From the NCBI GenBank assembly GCA_048887165.1, contig JBHLJZ010000082.1:1-17688 (forward strand): a stretch of 17,688 bases of DNA, read 5' to 3'. How positions within the stretch are numbered: the first letter of the stretch is position 1; the number at the start of each line of letters is the position of its first letter. Origin of the DNA: SOKP01 sp048887165 (lineage in GTDB: Archaea > Asgardarchaeota > Lokiarchaeia > Sigyniarchaeales > SOKP01). A program made the translations under genes and the position numbers. The notes under the pieces were generated by a model. It worked only from the letters and a program-made list of their open reading frames with translations, was not told the origin of the DNA and made no database searches. Of the stretch, positions 1 through 6,607 are shown piece after piece.

Positions 1-429
1 TACTGCCCCCATTTTCATAGGACCTCTCCAAATTACTGGTTCATCAGGATTTAAAGTTAAAAAAGCCATACTCATAACTTTGAGATTAAGGGGTCCATTA
101 ACAGGATAAAATTTCTTTGCTTCTGGATCAACTTGAGGTCTTACTTCAGGATTAACTCCTAACATTTTTACAACATTAGGTCCAGTAATGTCTACATCTA
201 ATAACCCTACTCTTAATCCAACACTTACTAAACTTATGGCAAGATTCACTGCCACAGTTGTTTTACCTACTCCTCCTTTTCCTGAGATTATTACAATTTT
301 ATGCTTTATTTTTTCCATATTCTTGTGAATGTTTTCAATACGTTCATCTAAAGCTTCTTTTCTGCCTTCCTCAACTGTCTGCTTTAAATCAATATCTGGA
401 ATTTCATTATTAACCATTATTTCTTTCAT
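1..429 (-). CDS. Mrp/NBP35-family Fe-S carrier ATPase, N-terminal part (cut by window edge)
   Basis: Translation of the minus strand gives 143 codons with no stop before the window edge, so the C-terminal half is missing. Residues 44-58 carry the deviant Walker A motif IISGKGGVGKTT of the SIMIBI/ParA-MinD class. It is followed by LLDVDITGPNVVKMLG (about 76-91) and VIWRGPMKMGAV (about 132-143), which are typical of Mrp/ApbC/NBP35 proteins. Members of this family bind a bridging [4Fe-4S] cluster and pass it to apoproteins in the cytosol. The N-terminus (about 1-43) is charged and helical and has no cysteines, so the N-terminal cluster of true Nbp35 is absent; a DUF59/MIP18 domain is also absent. 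The CPxC cluster motif expected near the C-terminus lies outside the window. Start ATG at 429; a second in-frame ATG lies at 417, and neither has a clear ribosome binding site. It lies near two further cluster-linked ATPases on the other strand. Confidence 0.9.
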   Translation of the reverse strand, partial: MKEIMVNNEIPDIDLKQTVEEGRKEALDERIENIHKNMEKIKHKIVIISGKGGVGKTTVAVNLAISLVSVGLRVGLLDVDITGPNVVKMLGVNPEVRPQVDPEAKKFYPVNGPLNLKVMSMAFLTLNPDEPVIWRGPMKMGAV

Positions 430-611
430 CTATTCATTGTTTTCTTTATTATATACCATGAAATTTAATATAATCCTTTAATTTGTTGTTAATAATTTGA
501 AAAAATAAACGAAATTTAAGTTATATTATCAAATATTTCAAACGAAAAATATTATAAAAAATTTATGAATAAATATTCGAAATGAGAAATCTGGTTCAAT
601 GATAAAGAAAC

Positions 612-645
612 AACTTAAAACCTTGTATTCATATACTCTTAAGTT
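612..645 (-). terminator. possible weak terminator / inverted repeat after the small GTPase gene
   Basis: The 7-base arms AACTTAA (612-618) and TTAAGTT (639-645) form an inverted repeat with a 20-base loop just past the GTPase stop codon. On the minus strand it runs into a T-rich stretch. The stem is AT-rich and weak, so this is tentative. The rest of 430-650 is AT-rich with no ORF or recognisable element, and presumably also contains the promoter of the Mrp-like gene. Confidence 0.25.
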
Positions 646-650
646 TTCAT

Positions 651-1196
651 TTAATCCTTACTTGAAGATTTATATATATCAATAGCTAATCTTCGAAATG
701 CATTATCAATACCTAGATCTTCTTTTGCACTAGTCTCAAAATATTCTTTAACACCTAGATTCTCCTTTAAAAGTAAAATATCTTGAAGATCTATTGTTCT
801 ATTCTCCTCATCTATCAAATCCAACTTATTACCAACTAATATACTTGCTGCTTTATTTCCTATCACGTTTTCAATCTCTACTTTCCAGTTTAATAAATTG
901 TTAAAGGTAACCAATCTAGTTAAATCAAATGTATAAATAATTCCACTAGCGCCTGCATAAAAAGAAGGACGAACAACAGCAAATTGTTCTTGTCCTCCAA
1001 GATCCCAGATTTGTAATCTTATACTCGCATCGAATTCCTTCAAAATCAGCTCCTTTAGAAAGAAGTTAGTCCCTATCGTCATTAGTGTATCTTCTTTAAA
1101 CTTCTTATCTACATACTGATGTAAAATAGTAGTTTTACCTACAGCTCCATCTCCTACAATGCAAACCTTATATATTCTATAGTTTAATGCAACCAT
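651..1196 (-). CDS. Ras-superfamily small GTPase (Rab/Arf-like, Asgard type)
   Basis: A complete 181-residue G domain, the usual size for a small GTPase. All G boxes are visible: P-loop GDGAVGKTT (15-23), switch I Thr (TIGT, about 40-43), DLGGQE (65-70), NKLD (123-126) and ETSAK (154-158). It should bind and hydrolyse GTP as a molecular switch; the Gln after GG matches the catalytic Gln of Ras/Rab/Arf. The P-loop reads like Rho/Rab proteins and ETSAK is Ras-like, but DLGGQ resembles Arf/Arl. The C-terminus (KSSSKD) has no cysteine for prenylation and the N-terminus (MVALN) has no Gly2 for myristoylation, so no lipid anchor is evident. The ATG at 1196 is used; an ATG four bases upstream is out of frame. 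Such GTPases are numerous in Asgard genomes and rare in other archaea. The effector and pathway cannot be told from sequence. Confidence 0.95.
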   Translation of the reverse strand: MVALNYRIYKVCIVGDGAVGKTTILHQYVDKKFKEDTLMTIGTNFFLKELILKEFDASIRLQIWDLGGQEQFAVVRPSFYAGASGIIYTFDLTRLVTFNNLLNWKVEIENVIGNKAASILVGNKLDLIDEENRTIDLQDILLLKENLGVKEYFETSAKEDLGIDNAFRRLAIDIYKSSSKD

Positions 1197-1222
1197 ACAT
1201 CCTAAAGGTGGTTCTTGTTAAT

Positions 1223-1234
1223 AATTATATAATT
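1223..1234 (-). promoter_or_regulatory. candidate TATA box for the small GTPase gene
   Basis: The palindromic AATTATATAATT lies about 30 bases upstream of the GTPase ATG, preceded on the minus strand by an A-rich stretch that could be a BRE. The spacing fits an archaeal promoter with a very short leader. The whole 1197-1410 gap is AT-rich, so chance is likely. The gap also has to contain the promoter of the divergent plus-strand cluster, where TTTTTATAG near 1367-1375 is one candidate. Confidence 0.3.
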
Positions 1235-1446
1235 TTAAAACTGACCCCATTCTCGTAATGATAGTAATTCTTTATTATTATAGTAATTTATTTAAAATTT
1301 TACCTATTAATTTAGAATTCATTTTGAGAAACAAAAGATTTTAAATTTTATTCTATTATCATTAAATTTTTATAGTAGAAAGTGTTTAATTATATAATAA
1401 TATATTTTGAATGATTATTCAAATCGATCTTAAGAGCAATACGATC

Positions 1447-1815
1447 ATGAATAGAATTGTGGGATTACCATCCAATAGTCCTGACTTAACAAGCAATATT
1501 TCTGAGCATTTTGGTCATAGTAATTATTATATTGGTATAGAAATCGATGCTAACAATAATTTCAAAAAAGTTTTTTCTTTAGAAAATCATGGTCATAGTG
1601 GTTGTATGGAGCCAGTGATTAATATGGTAGAAAGGAAGGTAACTGATATGGTTATATGTGGTATAGGAGGTAGACCTTATATGGGATTTATTCAATATAA
1701 TATAAAACTCTACAAGGGAATTAATGGCACTATAAAAGAAAATATTGAACTTTTCTTACAAAGAAAATTAGAACCGCTGAAGGGACCAATATGTAAAGAT
1801 CATAAATCAAATTAA
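1447..1815 (+). CDS. NifX/MTH1175-type Fe-Mo cluster-binding domain protein (first of three)
   Basis: A single-domain protein of about 122 residues from the ATG at 1447. An in-frame ATG at 1411 would add 12 residues. I prefer 1447 because MNRIVGLPSNS then lines up with the usual N-terminal strand of the family (M-x-I-A-V-P-S), though neither start has a strong Shine-Dalgarno site. The HFG motif (SEHFGHSNYY, about 19-28), the strand IGIEID, a central Cys (SGCMEP, about 51-56) and the GIGGRP turn (about 72-77) mark the dinitrogenase Fe-Mo cofactor domain (NifX/NafY/NifB C-terminal, MTH1175). Family members bind Fe-S or Fe-Mo clusters or act as small accessory proteins. The C-terminal tail has another Cys and a His (PICKDHK). 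It is first in a same-strand run of three related genes and two cluster ATPases, so a role in metal-cluster handling is inferred. It is the most divergent of the three. Confidence 0.8.
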   Translation: MNRIVGLPSNSPDLTSNISEHFGHSNYYIGIEIDANNNFKKVFSLENHGHSGCMEPVINMVERKVTDMVICGIGGRPYMGFIQYNIKLYKGINGTIKENIELFLQRKLEPLKGPICKDHKSN

Positions 1816-1835
1816 AAGCTATATTTAAAATATAA

Positions 1836-1841
1836 AGGTGA
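1836..1841 (+). promoter_or_regulatory. Shine-Dalgarno site deciding the start of the second NifX-like gene
   Basis: AGGTGA matches the complement of the archaeal 16S 3' end and lies 8 bases upstream of the ATG at 1850. The GTG at 1838 lies inside this site, so it is not a credible start codon. Confidence 0.7.
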
Positions 1842-1849
1842 GAAAAAAT

Positions 1850-2260
1850 ATGAAAATAGCTATAAGTTCAGATTCAGGTAATGTTAGTCCACATTTTGGT
1901 AGAGCTCCTACTTATACCTTCATAACAATAGAGAGTAATAAAGTAGTCAAGAAAGAGGAGTTTCCAAATCCAGGACATACAGTTGGGAGTATTCCTGATT
2001 TTGTAAACAAGAATGGTGCTGATTATATAATATCTGGCGGAATGGGACATAGAGCAATAAACTTTTTTAATCAATATGGAATTGAAGTTATAACGGGTGT
2101 TCAAGGAAGTATTGATGACTTAGTTAAAAGAATTCTAAGTGGGGAAATTAAAAATTTAGGCGGAGAGAGCCTCTGTAAGCCAAGTGGTGGGAAAGGTTAT
2201 GGTGTAGAGAAAATACATACTAAAGCAGATGATGAATATAAACACCATCACCATATGTAA
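1850..2260 (+). CDS. NifX/MTH1175-type Fe-Mo cluster-binding domain protein (second of three)
   Basis: A 136-residue protein from the ATG at 1850, chosen because AGGTGA sits 8 bases upstream. A longer GTG start at 1838 overlaps that ribosome binding site. MKIAISSDSGNVSPHFGRA (1-19) is a near-textbook N-terminus for the MTH1175/NifX domain. The EFPNPGHT turn (37-44), ISGGMGHRAINFF (61-73) and IEVITG (78-83) complete the domain, which ends near residue 105. The tail is unusual: it carries CKP (109-111), a Gly-rich GGKGYG and then KIHTK with a natural HHHH near the end (132-135), a possible metal-binding tail. The family binds or protects Fe-S/Fe-Mo clusters. The gene lies 34 bases after the first copy and 55 bases before the third, so the three probably share a transcript. 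Confidence 0.88.
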   Translation: MKIAISSDSGNVSPHFGRAPTYTFITIESNKVVKKEEFPNPGHTVGSIPDFVNKNGADYIISGGMGHRAINFFNQYGIEVITGVQGSIDDLVKRILSGEIKNLGGESLCKPSGGKGYGVEKIHTKADDEYKHHHHM

Positions 2261-2315
2261 AATAAATTTTATTCAAAATTTTAAAATTAAATAATTAATG
2301 AGGTAAAAAGATAAA

Positions 2316-2759
2316 ATGGTTATAGTTGCAGTTCCTTCGAGTGGATCAGGAGGATTAAATGAATTAATGTTTTCTCGTTTTGGAAGATGCCCAAGTTTTA
2401 CTTTTATAACAGTTGAAAATGATGAAATTAGGGAAGTTAAAACTTTTCCAAATCCTGCTTCTGATACTATGGGTGGTGCAGGAATTCAAGCGGCTCAAAT
2501 AATAGCCAATAATGAAGCAGAAGAATTGATTGTAGGATTATTAGGCCCAAATGCGGCTCAATCATTAAATATTTTAAATATAAAAATTTATCAGGCACCT
2601 GATAAGGAATTAACAATAAAGGAAGCAATTAATTTATATTTGAAAGGCAAATTACAGATTATTACATCAGCCAACGTTGGCGCACATCAAGTTAGGGGAG
2701 GAGGTAAAGGGCTTGGTTTTAGTGCCAGAAGAGACATGGGAGGATCTCCTAAAAGTTAG
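2316..2759 (+). CDS. NifX/MTH1175-type Fe-Mo cluster-binding domain protein (third of three)
   Basis: A 147-residue protein. The ATG at 2316 has GAGGT at 2300-2304. It opens with MVIVAVPSSGSGG (1-13), then FSRFGRCPSFTFITVE (19-34), where HFG is replaced by RFG followed by Cys25. The FPNPAS turn (44-49), GAGIQAAQIIANN (55-67) and GLLGPNAAQSL (74-84) complete the fold; in this family the turn supports a ribonuclease H-like fold. The C-terminus is Gly-rich with GAHQVRGGGKGLGF (122-135). It ends 5 bases before the first Fe-S ATPase gene. Pairing of NifX-like domain proteins with MinD-type ferredoxin ATPases is a recurring prokaryotic gene order, seen beside Fe-S and metalloenzyme genes. The exact ligand (Fe-S, Mo or W precursor) cannot be read from the sequence. 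Confidence 0.88.
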   Translation: MVIVAVPSSGSGGLNELMFSRFGRCPSFTFITVENDEIREVKTFPNPASDTMGGAGIQAAQIIANNEAEELIVGLLGPNAAQSLNILNIKIYQAPDKELTIKEAINLYLKGKLQIITSANVGAHQVRGGGKGLGFSARRDMGGSPKS

Positions 2760-2764
2760 TTGTT

Positions 2765-3730
2765 TTGAAGAAAAGAAGTTTAAAAAAACTTTGCAAGGTA
2801 AAATTGAAGTCGAAAAAGCCAAAAATTATTTGTGTTACTGGAGGAAAAGGAGGCACTGGTAAAACTTTAGTCGCAGTTAATTTAGCAATACTGTTTAAAA
2901 ATAATGGATATAAAACCTTACTAATCGATGGAGATAGTGAGAATCCAAATACTTATTTGTTGATGGGGAGTAAGTTAAAAAACAAAACAGATATTCCATT
3001 TTTTAAACCTAAAATTTCTGAAAAGATCTGTACAAAATGCGGTATATGTGCTCAGAATTGTGTTCCACATGCACTCTTACATGTTAATGACTTAGTACCA
3101 ATACCGATACTAGCTGTTTGTTCAGGTTGTAAATTATGTTATAAAATATGTCCGGTAGATGCAATCGAACCTGACTACAAAGTAATTGGTTGGTATTATA
3201 CCTCAAGAGCTTATGGTGTTGATCTTTTAATTGGAGAGTTAAAACCAGGTGAAGCTCGCTCTGCAATAATTATCGAAGCACTTGTAGAAAAATTAGAAAA
3301 AATTATTTTTAAAAATCCAGATAAATATGATATTGTTATTTTAGATACCGCTCCAGGTGCCCATTGTGATGTAGAATTATTAATTGACATGGCAGATATC
3401 GTAATACCTGTTACTGAACCTACTCAATTTGGAAAGTTGGATTTATTAAGAATAATAGAATTAATCGAACTCCTAAACAAAGATTATAAGGCTATTGTAA
3501 ATAGAAGTTCATTACTGGGTTTTAAAGATCAATTTATGAAACAATTAATTGATATTGGGGTTCAATTACTTGGAGACATTCCATTAGATAATGATATTGT
3601 TAATTCTTATTGTCAAGGAATACCGTTAATGGATGGTGATAGTAATTTCGATAAGCATGGGGAGGGTTACCAAGCATTTAATAACACTTTTGAAAATATA
3701 ATAGAATGGATTAGTAAAATGAATGAGTGA
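2765..3730 (+). CDS. MinD-superfamily P-loop ATPase with inserted 2x[4Fe-4S] ferredoxin domain (first)
   Basis: About 321 residues. The deviant Walker A is GGKGGTGKT (26-34), with LLIDGDSENPNTYLL (52-66) as switch region and ILDTAPGAHCDV as the Walker B-like strand. Between them sits a two-cluster ferredoxin: CTKCGICAQNC (Cys 89, 92, 95, 99) and CSGCKLCYKICP (Cys 119, 122, 125, 129). This is the layout of the MinD-like ATPases with inserted ferredoxin that accompany NifX-like proteins; ATP hydrolysis is thought to drive cluster transfer or electron delivery, but the family is poorly characterised. The TTG at 2765 has no good Shine-Dalgarno site. A second TTG at 2804 has AAGGT four bases upstream and would give a more usual short N-terminus, so the first 13 lysine-rich residues are doubtful. 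The last 8 bases overlap the next gene, a sign of translational coupling. Confidence 0.9.
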   Translation: MKKRSLKKLCKVKLKSKKPKIICVTGGKGGTGKTLVAVNLAILFKNNGYKTLLIDGDSENPNTYLLMGSKLKNKTDIPFFKPKISEKICTKCGICAQNCVPHALLHVNDLVPIPILAVCSGCKLCYKICPVDAIEPDYKVIGWYYTSRAYGVDLLIGELKPGEARSAIIIEALVEKLEKIIFKNPDKYDIVILDTAPGAHCDVELLIDMADIVIPVTEPTQFGKLDLLRIIELIELLNKDYKAIVNRSSLLGFKDQFMKQLIDIGVQLLGDIPLDNDIVNSYCQGIPLMDGDSNFDKHGEGYQAFNNTFENIIEWISKMNE

Positions 3731-4664
3731 TGCAGATTTGGAAAGAAAAATTGTGGGAATAGTTTCAGGAAAAGGAGGTGTTGGAAAAACATCCTTAACC
3801 GCTTCTCTGGCTAGTTTAGCTTATAAAGATTCAGAAGTTAATCCAATTGTTTTGGATGTAGATGTTGATGCTCCAAATTTGGCATTAATTCTTCCTGCAA
3901 ATTTTATGGATGAGAAAAATATTAAGCCCGTTTATACTACACTCAAAGCTTCATTTATCGAGCAAAAATGTACACATTGCAAAAAATGTTATACTAATCA
4001 TTTTTGTGAATTTAACGCATTAGATTGGAACAAAGAAAAATCGATTCCCATAATAGATTTTTTATTATGTGAGGGTTGCAGTGCTTGTAAAGTTTTATGT
4101 CCTGAACATGCTTTTGAAATTGAACCTGTTAAGAGCGGAGAAGTTATTTCTTATAATACAAAAGACGGTTTTCCTTTAATTTATGGAAAAACTAGATTAG
4201 GGAGTACAACTTCTGGTAAATTGGTTTCAGATGTTAAAGAACATATGAAGAGTATTGAAAAGTTTTCAGAAAGTAATCTTATTCTGATCGATGGTCCACC
4301 TGGTATAGGTTGTCCCGTCATCGCCACCATTACTGGTTTAGATTATGTAGTCACGATAACAGAACCAACTCCTTCTGGCTTGCATGATTTAATAAGAGTA
4401 ATAGAACTTATTAACCAGTTTAATATTCGCTTTGGAATTATTATTAATAAAGCGGATTTAAAGAGTTCTTTTCAAAAGGATTTTGAAAAATTCATTAAAA
4501 AAACAAAATATCCCATATTAGGGCGTATTAATTTTGATCTTTCTATTCCTAAAGCTATGTCTTATGCCGAACCTGTTGTAAATTATGCTCCAAATTCAGA
4601 AGCATCTATTTCAATCAAAGAAATCTATAGTAATTTAAAAAAATTGTTATGGGATAGTAATTAA
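3723..4664 (+). CDS. MinD-superfamily P-loop ATPase with inserted ferredoxin-like domain (second)
   Basis: A 313-residue paralogue of the preceding gene, starting at an ATG inside its last codons. Walker A is SGKGGVGKTS (15-24), the switch strand VLDVDVDAPNLAL (43-55), and the Walker B-like strand ILIDGPPGIGCPV. The inserted Fe-S domain has a second set in the standard spacing, CEGCSACKVLCP (Cys 116, 119, 122, 126). Its first set is CTHCKKCYTNHFC (Cys 83, 86, 89, 95), with five instead of three residues before the last Cys. ParA/MinD ATPases work as dimers, and two adjacent paralogues of similar layout suggest a heterodimer. Its neighbours imply a cytosolic role in building or loading Fe-S or Mo/W centres, possibly for the Fwd-like enzyme downstream. 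That link is inferred from gene order only. Confidence 0.9.
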   Translation: MSDADLERKIVGIVSGKGGVGKTSLTASLASLAYKDSEVNPIVLDVDVDAPNLALILPANFMDEKNIKPVYTTLKASFIEQKCTHCKKCYTNHFCEFNALDWNKEKSIPIIDFLLCEGCSACKVLCPEHAFEIEPVKSGEVISYNTKDGFPLIYGKTRLGSTTSGKLVSDVKEHMKSIEKFSESNLILIDGPPGIGCPVIATITGLDYVVTITEPTPSGLHDLIRVIELINQFNIRFGIIINKADLKSSFQKDFEKFIKKTKYPILGRINFDLSIPKAMSYAEPVVNYAPNSEASISIKEIYSNLKKLLWDSN

Positions 4665-4705
4665 ACTATTCTCTAATATCTGTTTTAAGTAATCTCATAT
4701 CAAAA

Positions 4706-4713
4706 TTTATATT
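4706..4713 (+). promoter_or_regulatory. possible TATA box for the Fe-S/FwdBDA sub-operon
   Basis: The only sizeable gap in the plus-strand cluster (4665-4784, 120 bases) contains AAAATTTATATT, which resembles a BRE plus TATA box about 75 bases before the next start codon. It would allow the Fwd-like genes to be transcribed separately from the NifX/ATPase genes. The background is AT-rich, so support is weak. Nothing else is recognisable in this gap. Confidence 0.25.
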
Positions 4714-4784
4714 CAATAATCTAAAGAAATTAATAAGTTTCAAATATTATTATTCAAGAGATATAGAAAGGATTTCTAAGTTAG

Positions 4785-5279
4785 GTGAAATTTATTCCAG
4801 TACAAAATTTTATGGAACTTTATAAATATTTGCCCAAAACAAACTGTAAGGAATGTGGAAAACCCACATGCATGGCATTTGCTTTAGATCTACTTCAAGG
4901 GAAAGTTAGAGTCGATGATTGTCCTCCATTATTAAAACCAAAGTATAAAAAACAATATGAGACCTTAAAAGAACTTCTTGGTTCAGAAGAGGGGCAACAA
5001 AAGGAATTGAGAATTAATGTAGACGAAGAACTATGTGATGGTTGTGGGATCTGTGTTACCATATGCCCTGTAAATGCTAGATATTGTCCCCCTACTCTCA
5101 GTGGGAAAGCTCCCGATTATCCTCCTGAAAAACACCAACTTTTTCAAGTTAAAAAAGGTAAATGCGAGTTGTTAAATCTTGTTCATTGCAGAAGAATAGA
5201 AGCTGAAGGAAGAGAAAGAGAATGCCGTGTTTGTGAAACTTACTGTCCTCGAGAAGCAATTAAAATTGAGTATGTATAA
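4785..5279 (+). CDS. Fe-S protein: CdhE-type Fe-S domain fused to a ferredoxin domain
   Basis: A 164-residue iron-sulfur protein with two parts. Residues 11-60 match the Fe-S domain at the N-terminus of the corrinoid Fe-S protein CdhE: YKYLPKTNCKECGKPTCMAF with Cys 21, 24, 29 and the later Cys46 in DDCPP. Residues 78-164 form a ferredoxin-like part with CDGCGICVTICP (Cys 84, 87, 90, 94) and CRVCETYCP (Cys 147, 150, 154); Cys127 or Cys135 may supply the fourth ligand of the last cluster. About three [4Fe-4S] clusters are expected. It is probably the electron-transfer subunit for the Fwd-like complex encoded just downstream (11-base gap), in the place of FwdG/FwdF ferredoxin subunits. The GTG start at 4785 has AAGGAT about 12 bases upstream; an ATG at 4812 is an alternative that would still keep every cysteine. 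Confidence 0.85.
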   Translation: MKFIPVQNFMELYKYLPKTNCKECGKPTCMAFALDLLQGKVRVDDCPPLLKPKYKKQYETLKELLGSEEGQQKELRINVDEELCDGCGICVTICPVNARYCPPTLSGKAPDYPPEKHQLFQVKKGKCELLNLVHCRRIEAEGRERECRVCETYCPREAIKIEYV

Positions 5280-5290
5280 AAGTAAACTAT

Positions 5291-6604
5291 GTGATAAATA
5301 TGGAACGAGTTACTTGCTCTGGTTGTTCATTACTATGTGATGATATAATTGTAAGGAGTGATGGAATTTTCATAGATGAAGTTATAGGTGCTTGCTTGAA
5401 AGGAAAGGAACGTTTTGATCAAGTAACTGCTAAAAATCGGATATTAGCACCTATGATTAGAGAAAACGGAGAGTTGAAAAAAGTATCCTGGGAAAAAGCT
5501 TTAGAAAAAACAGTAAATATTATTAAAAGCTCAGAAAAACCATTGTTATACGGTTTTTCTAATGCTAGTTGTGAAGCTCAATTAAAAGGTATTGAATTCG
5601 CAAGAGAGATAAGCGGATTTATTGATTCTAATGCATCGATCTGCCAAGGTAAGGTATTAAATGCATCAAAAGAAACTGGAATTACATTAACTACTATTAC
5701 CGAAATAATTAATAAAGCAGATTTACTTATTCTTTGGGGAGCTAATCCTGCAGAGTCTATCCCCCGGCTCTTAAATAAAACATTGTTTTCAAGAGGTAAA
5801 TTCCGGATGACGGGACGTGAAATTAAAACTTTAATAATCATTGATCCCGTGAAAACAGCCTCGTTTAGAGTAATGGGTGTACGAGATGTTGCATTACAAA
5901 TTGAGGCTAATAAAGATTTAGACTTAATTCGGGCACTTAAAGAAGAATGCTGTGCTATTGATAGTATTCCCACAAATGGTGTTGCTGGTATTGATAAAGA
6001 CGACCTTAAAAGGCTTTTATTACATTTAACAGAAGCAGAATATGGTGTTATTTTTTTTGGACAGGGAGTGTTGAAAAATCAACCAGATGCTAATGTTATT
6101 AAAGAACTGTTAGAATTATTAGAAATGATCAACTTGAAACAAAAGAAAGGGAGAATCGCTGCTATACTTTTAGGAGGGCATTTTAATATGAATGGTTTTG
6201 ACCATATAGCTTTAGCTTATACTGGTCAGAATCAGGGAATCGAATTTTCGAATGGAAATTTAATTAAAAGTCAAGAAACCATAATTACTAAAATTGAAAA
6301 AGAAGAATTTGATTGTTCTATTATTGTGGGTACTGATCCAATTTCACACCTGCCATCGCGGTTAAGTTCTATCCTAGCCCAAAAACCTATAATACTTATT
6401 GATAACCGCAAATCAGCAACTTATAATGTTGCCAATATTGTATTACCAACAGCCATAACGGGTATTGAAAGTGAGGGTTTAGTATTTAGGTTAGATCATG
6501 TACCAATCCAACTAAAAAAGATTATAAATCCACCAAGTAATATTATCTCAGATACTCTATTATTAAGTAAACTTATTAACATATTAAAAGGAGAAGGTGA
6601 TTAA
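5291..6604 (+). CDS. fwdB: FwdB-like molybdopterin/tungstopterin subunit of a formylmethanofuran dehydrogenase-like complex
   Basis: A 437-residue homologue of FwdB/FmdB, which reduces CO2 to formate at a Mo or W bis-pterin centre. The N-terminus has CSGCSLLCDD and GACLKG, giving the [4Fe-4S] ligands Cys 9, 12, 16 and 35. The metal-ligand Cys falls at 118 in NASICQGKV. Further FwdB landmarks are LILWGANPAES (146-156), LIIIDPVKT (181-189), GVIFFGQGV (252-260), LGGHFNMNGF (294-303), and a C-terminal NIVLPTAITGIESEG stretch. Several active-site residues differ from classical FwdB: CHGPS is CQGKV, HAHPRH is ESIPRL, and RGHYNVTG is GGHFNMNG. The fold and cofactor site look intact but classical chemistry is doubtful. 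Start GTG at 5291, or ATG at 5300 (three residues shorter, all Cys kept). It is followed three bases later by the FwdD-like gene; in many Fwd systems B and D together bind the pterin. Confidence 0.88.
   Translation: MINMERVTCSGCSLLCDDIIVRSDGIFIDEVIGACLKGKERFDQVTAKNRILAPMIRENGELKKVSWEKALEKTVNIIKSSEKPLLYGFSNASCEAQLKGIEFAREISGFIDSNASICQGKVLNASKETGITLTTITEIINKADLLILWGANPAESIPRLLNKTLFSRGKFRMTGREIKTLIIIDPVKTASFRVMGVRDVALQIEANKDLDLIRALKEECCAIDSIPTNGVAGIDKDDLKRLLLHLTEAEYGVIFFGQGVLKNQPDANVIKELLELLEMINLKQKKGRIAAILLGGHFNMNGFDHIALAYTGQNQGIEFSNGNLIKSQETIITKIEKEEFDCSIIVGTDPISHLPSRLSSILAQKPIILIDNRKSATYNVANIVLPTAITGIESEGLVFRLDHVPIQLKKIINPPSNIISDTLLLSKLINILKGEGD
6594..6601 (+). promoter_or_regulatory. Shine-Dalgarno site inside the end of the FwdB-like gene
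   Basis: AAGGTGAT, an almost perfect complement to the 16S 3' end, lies in the last codons of the upstream gene. It is spaced 6-7 bases before the GTG at 6608, which supports that non-ATG start and coupled translation. Confidence 0.65.
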
Positions 6605-6607
6605 TAA

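Noticed and set aside
1838..1849. GTG start adding four residues to the second NifX-like protein
   Set aside because: The GTG is part of the Shine-Dalgarno site for the ATG at 1850.
2677..2862. 61-residue plus-strand ORF spanning the end of the third NifX-like gene and the start of the first Fe-S ATPase
   Set aside because: It lies in another frame over two well-supported genes, and its product has no recognisable features.
5578..5973. 131-residue minus-strand ORF inside the FwdB-like gene
   Set aside because: It is antisense to conserved FwdB sequence, and the low-complexity Ser/Ile/Leu content is typical of a shadow frame.
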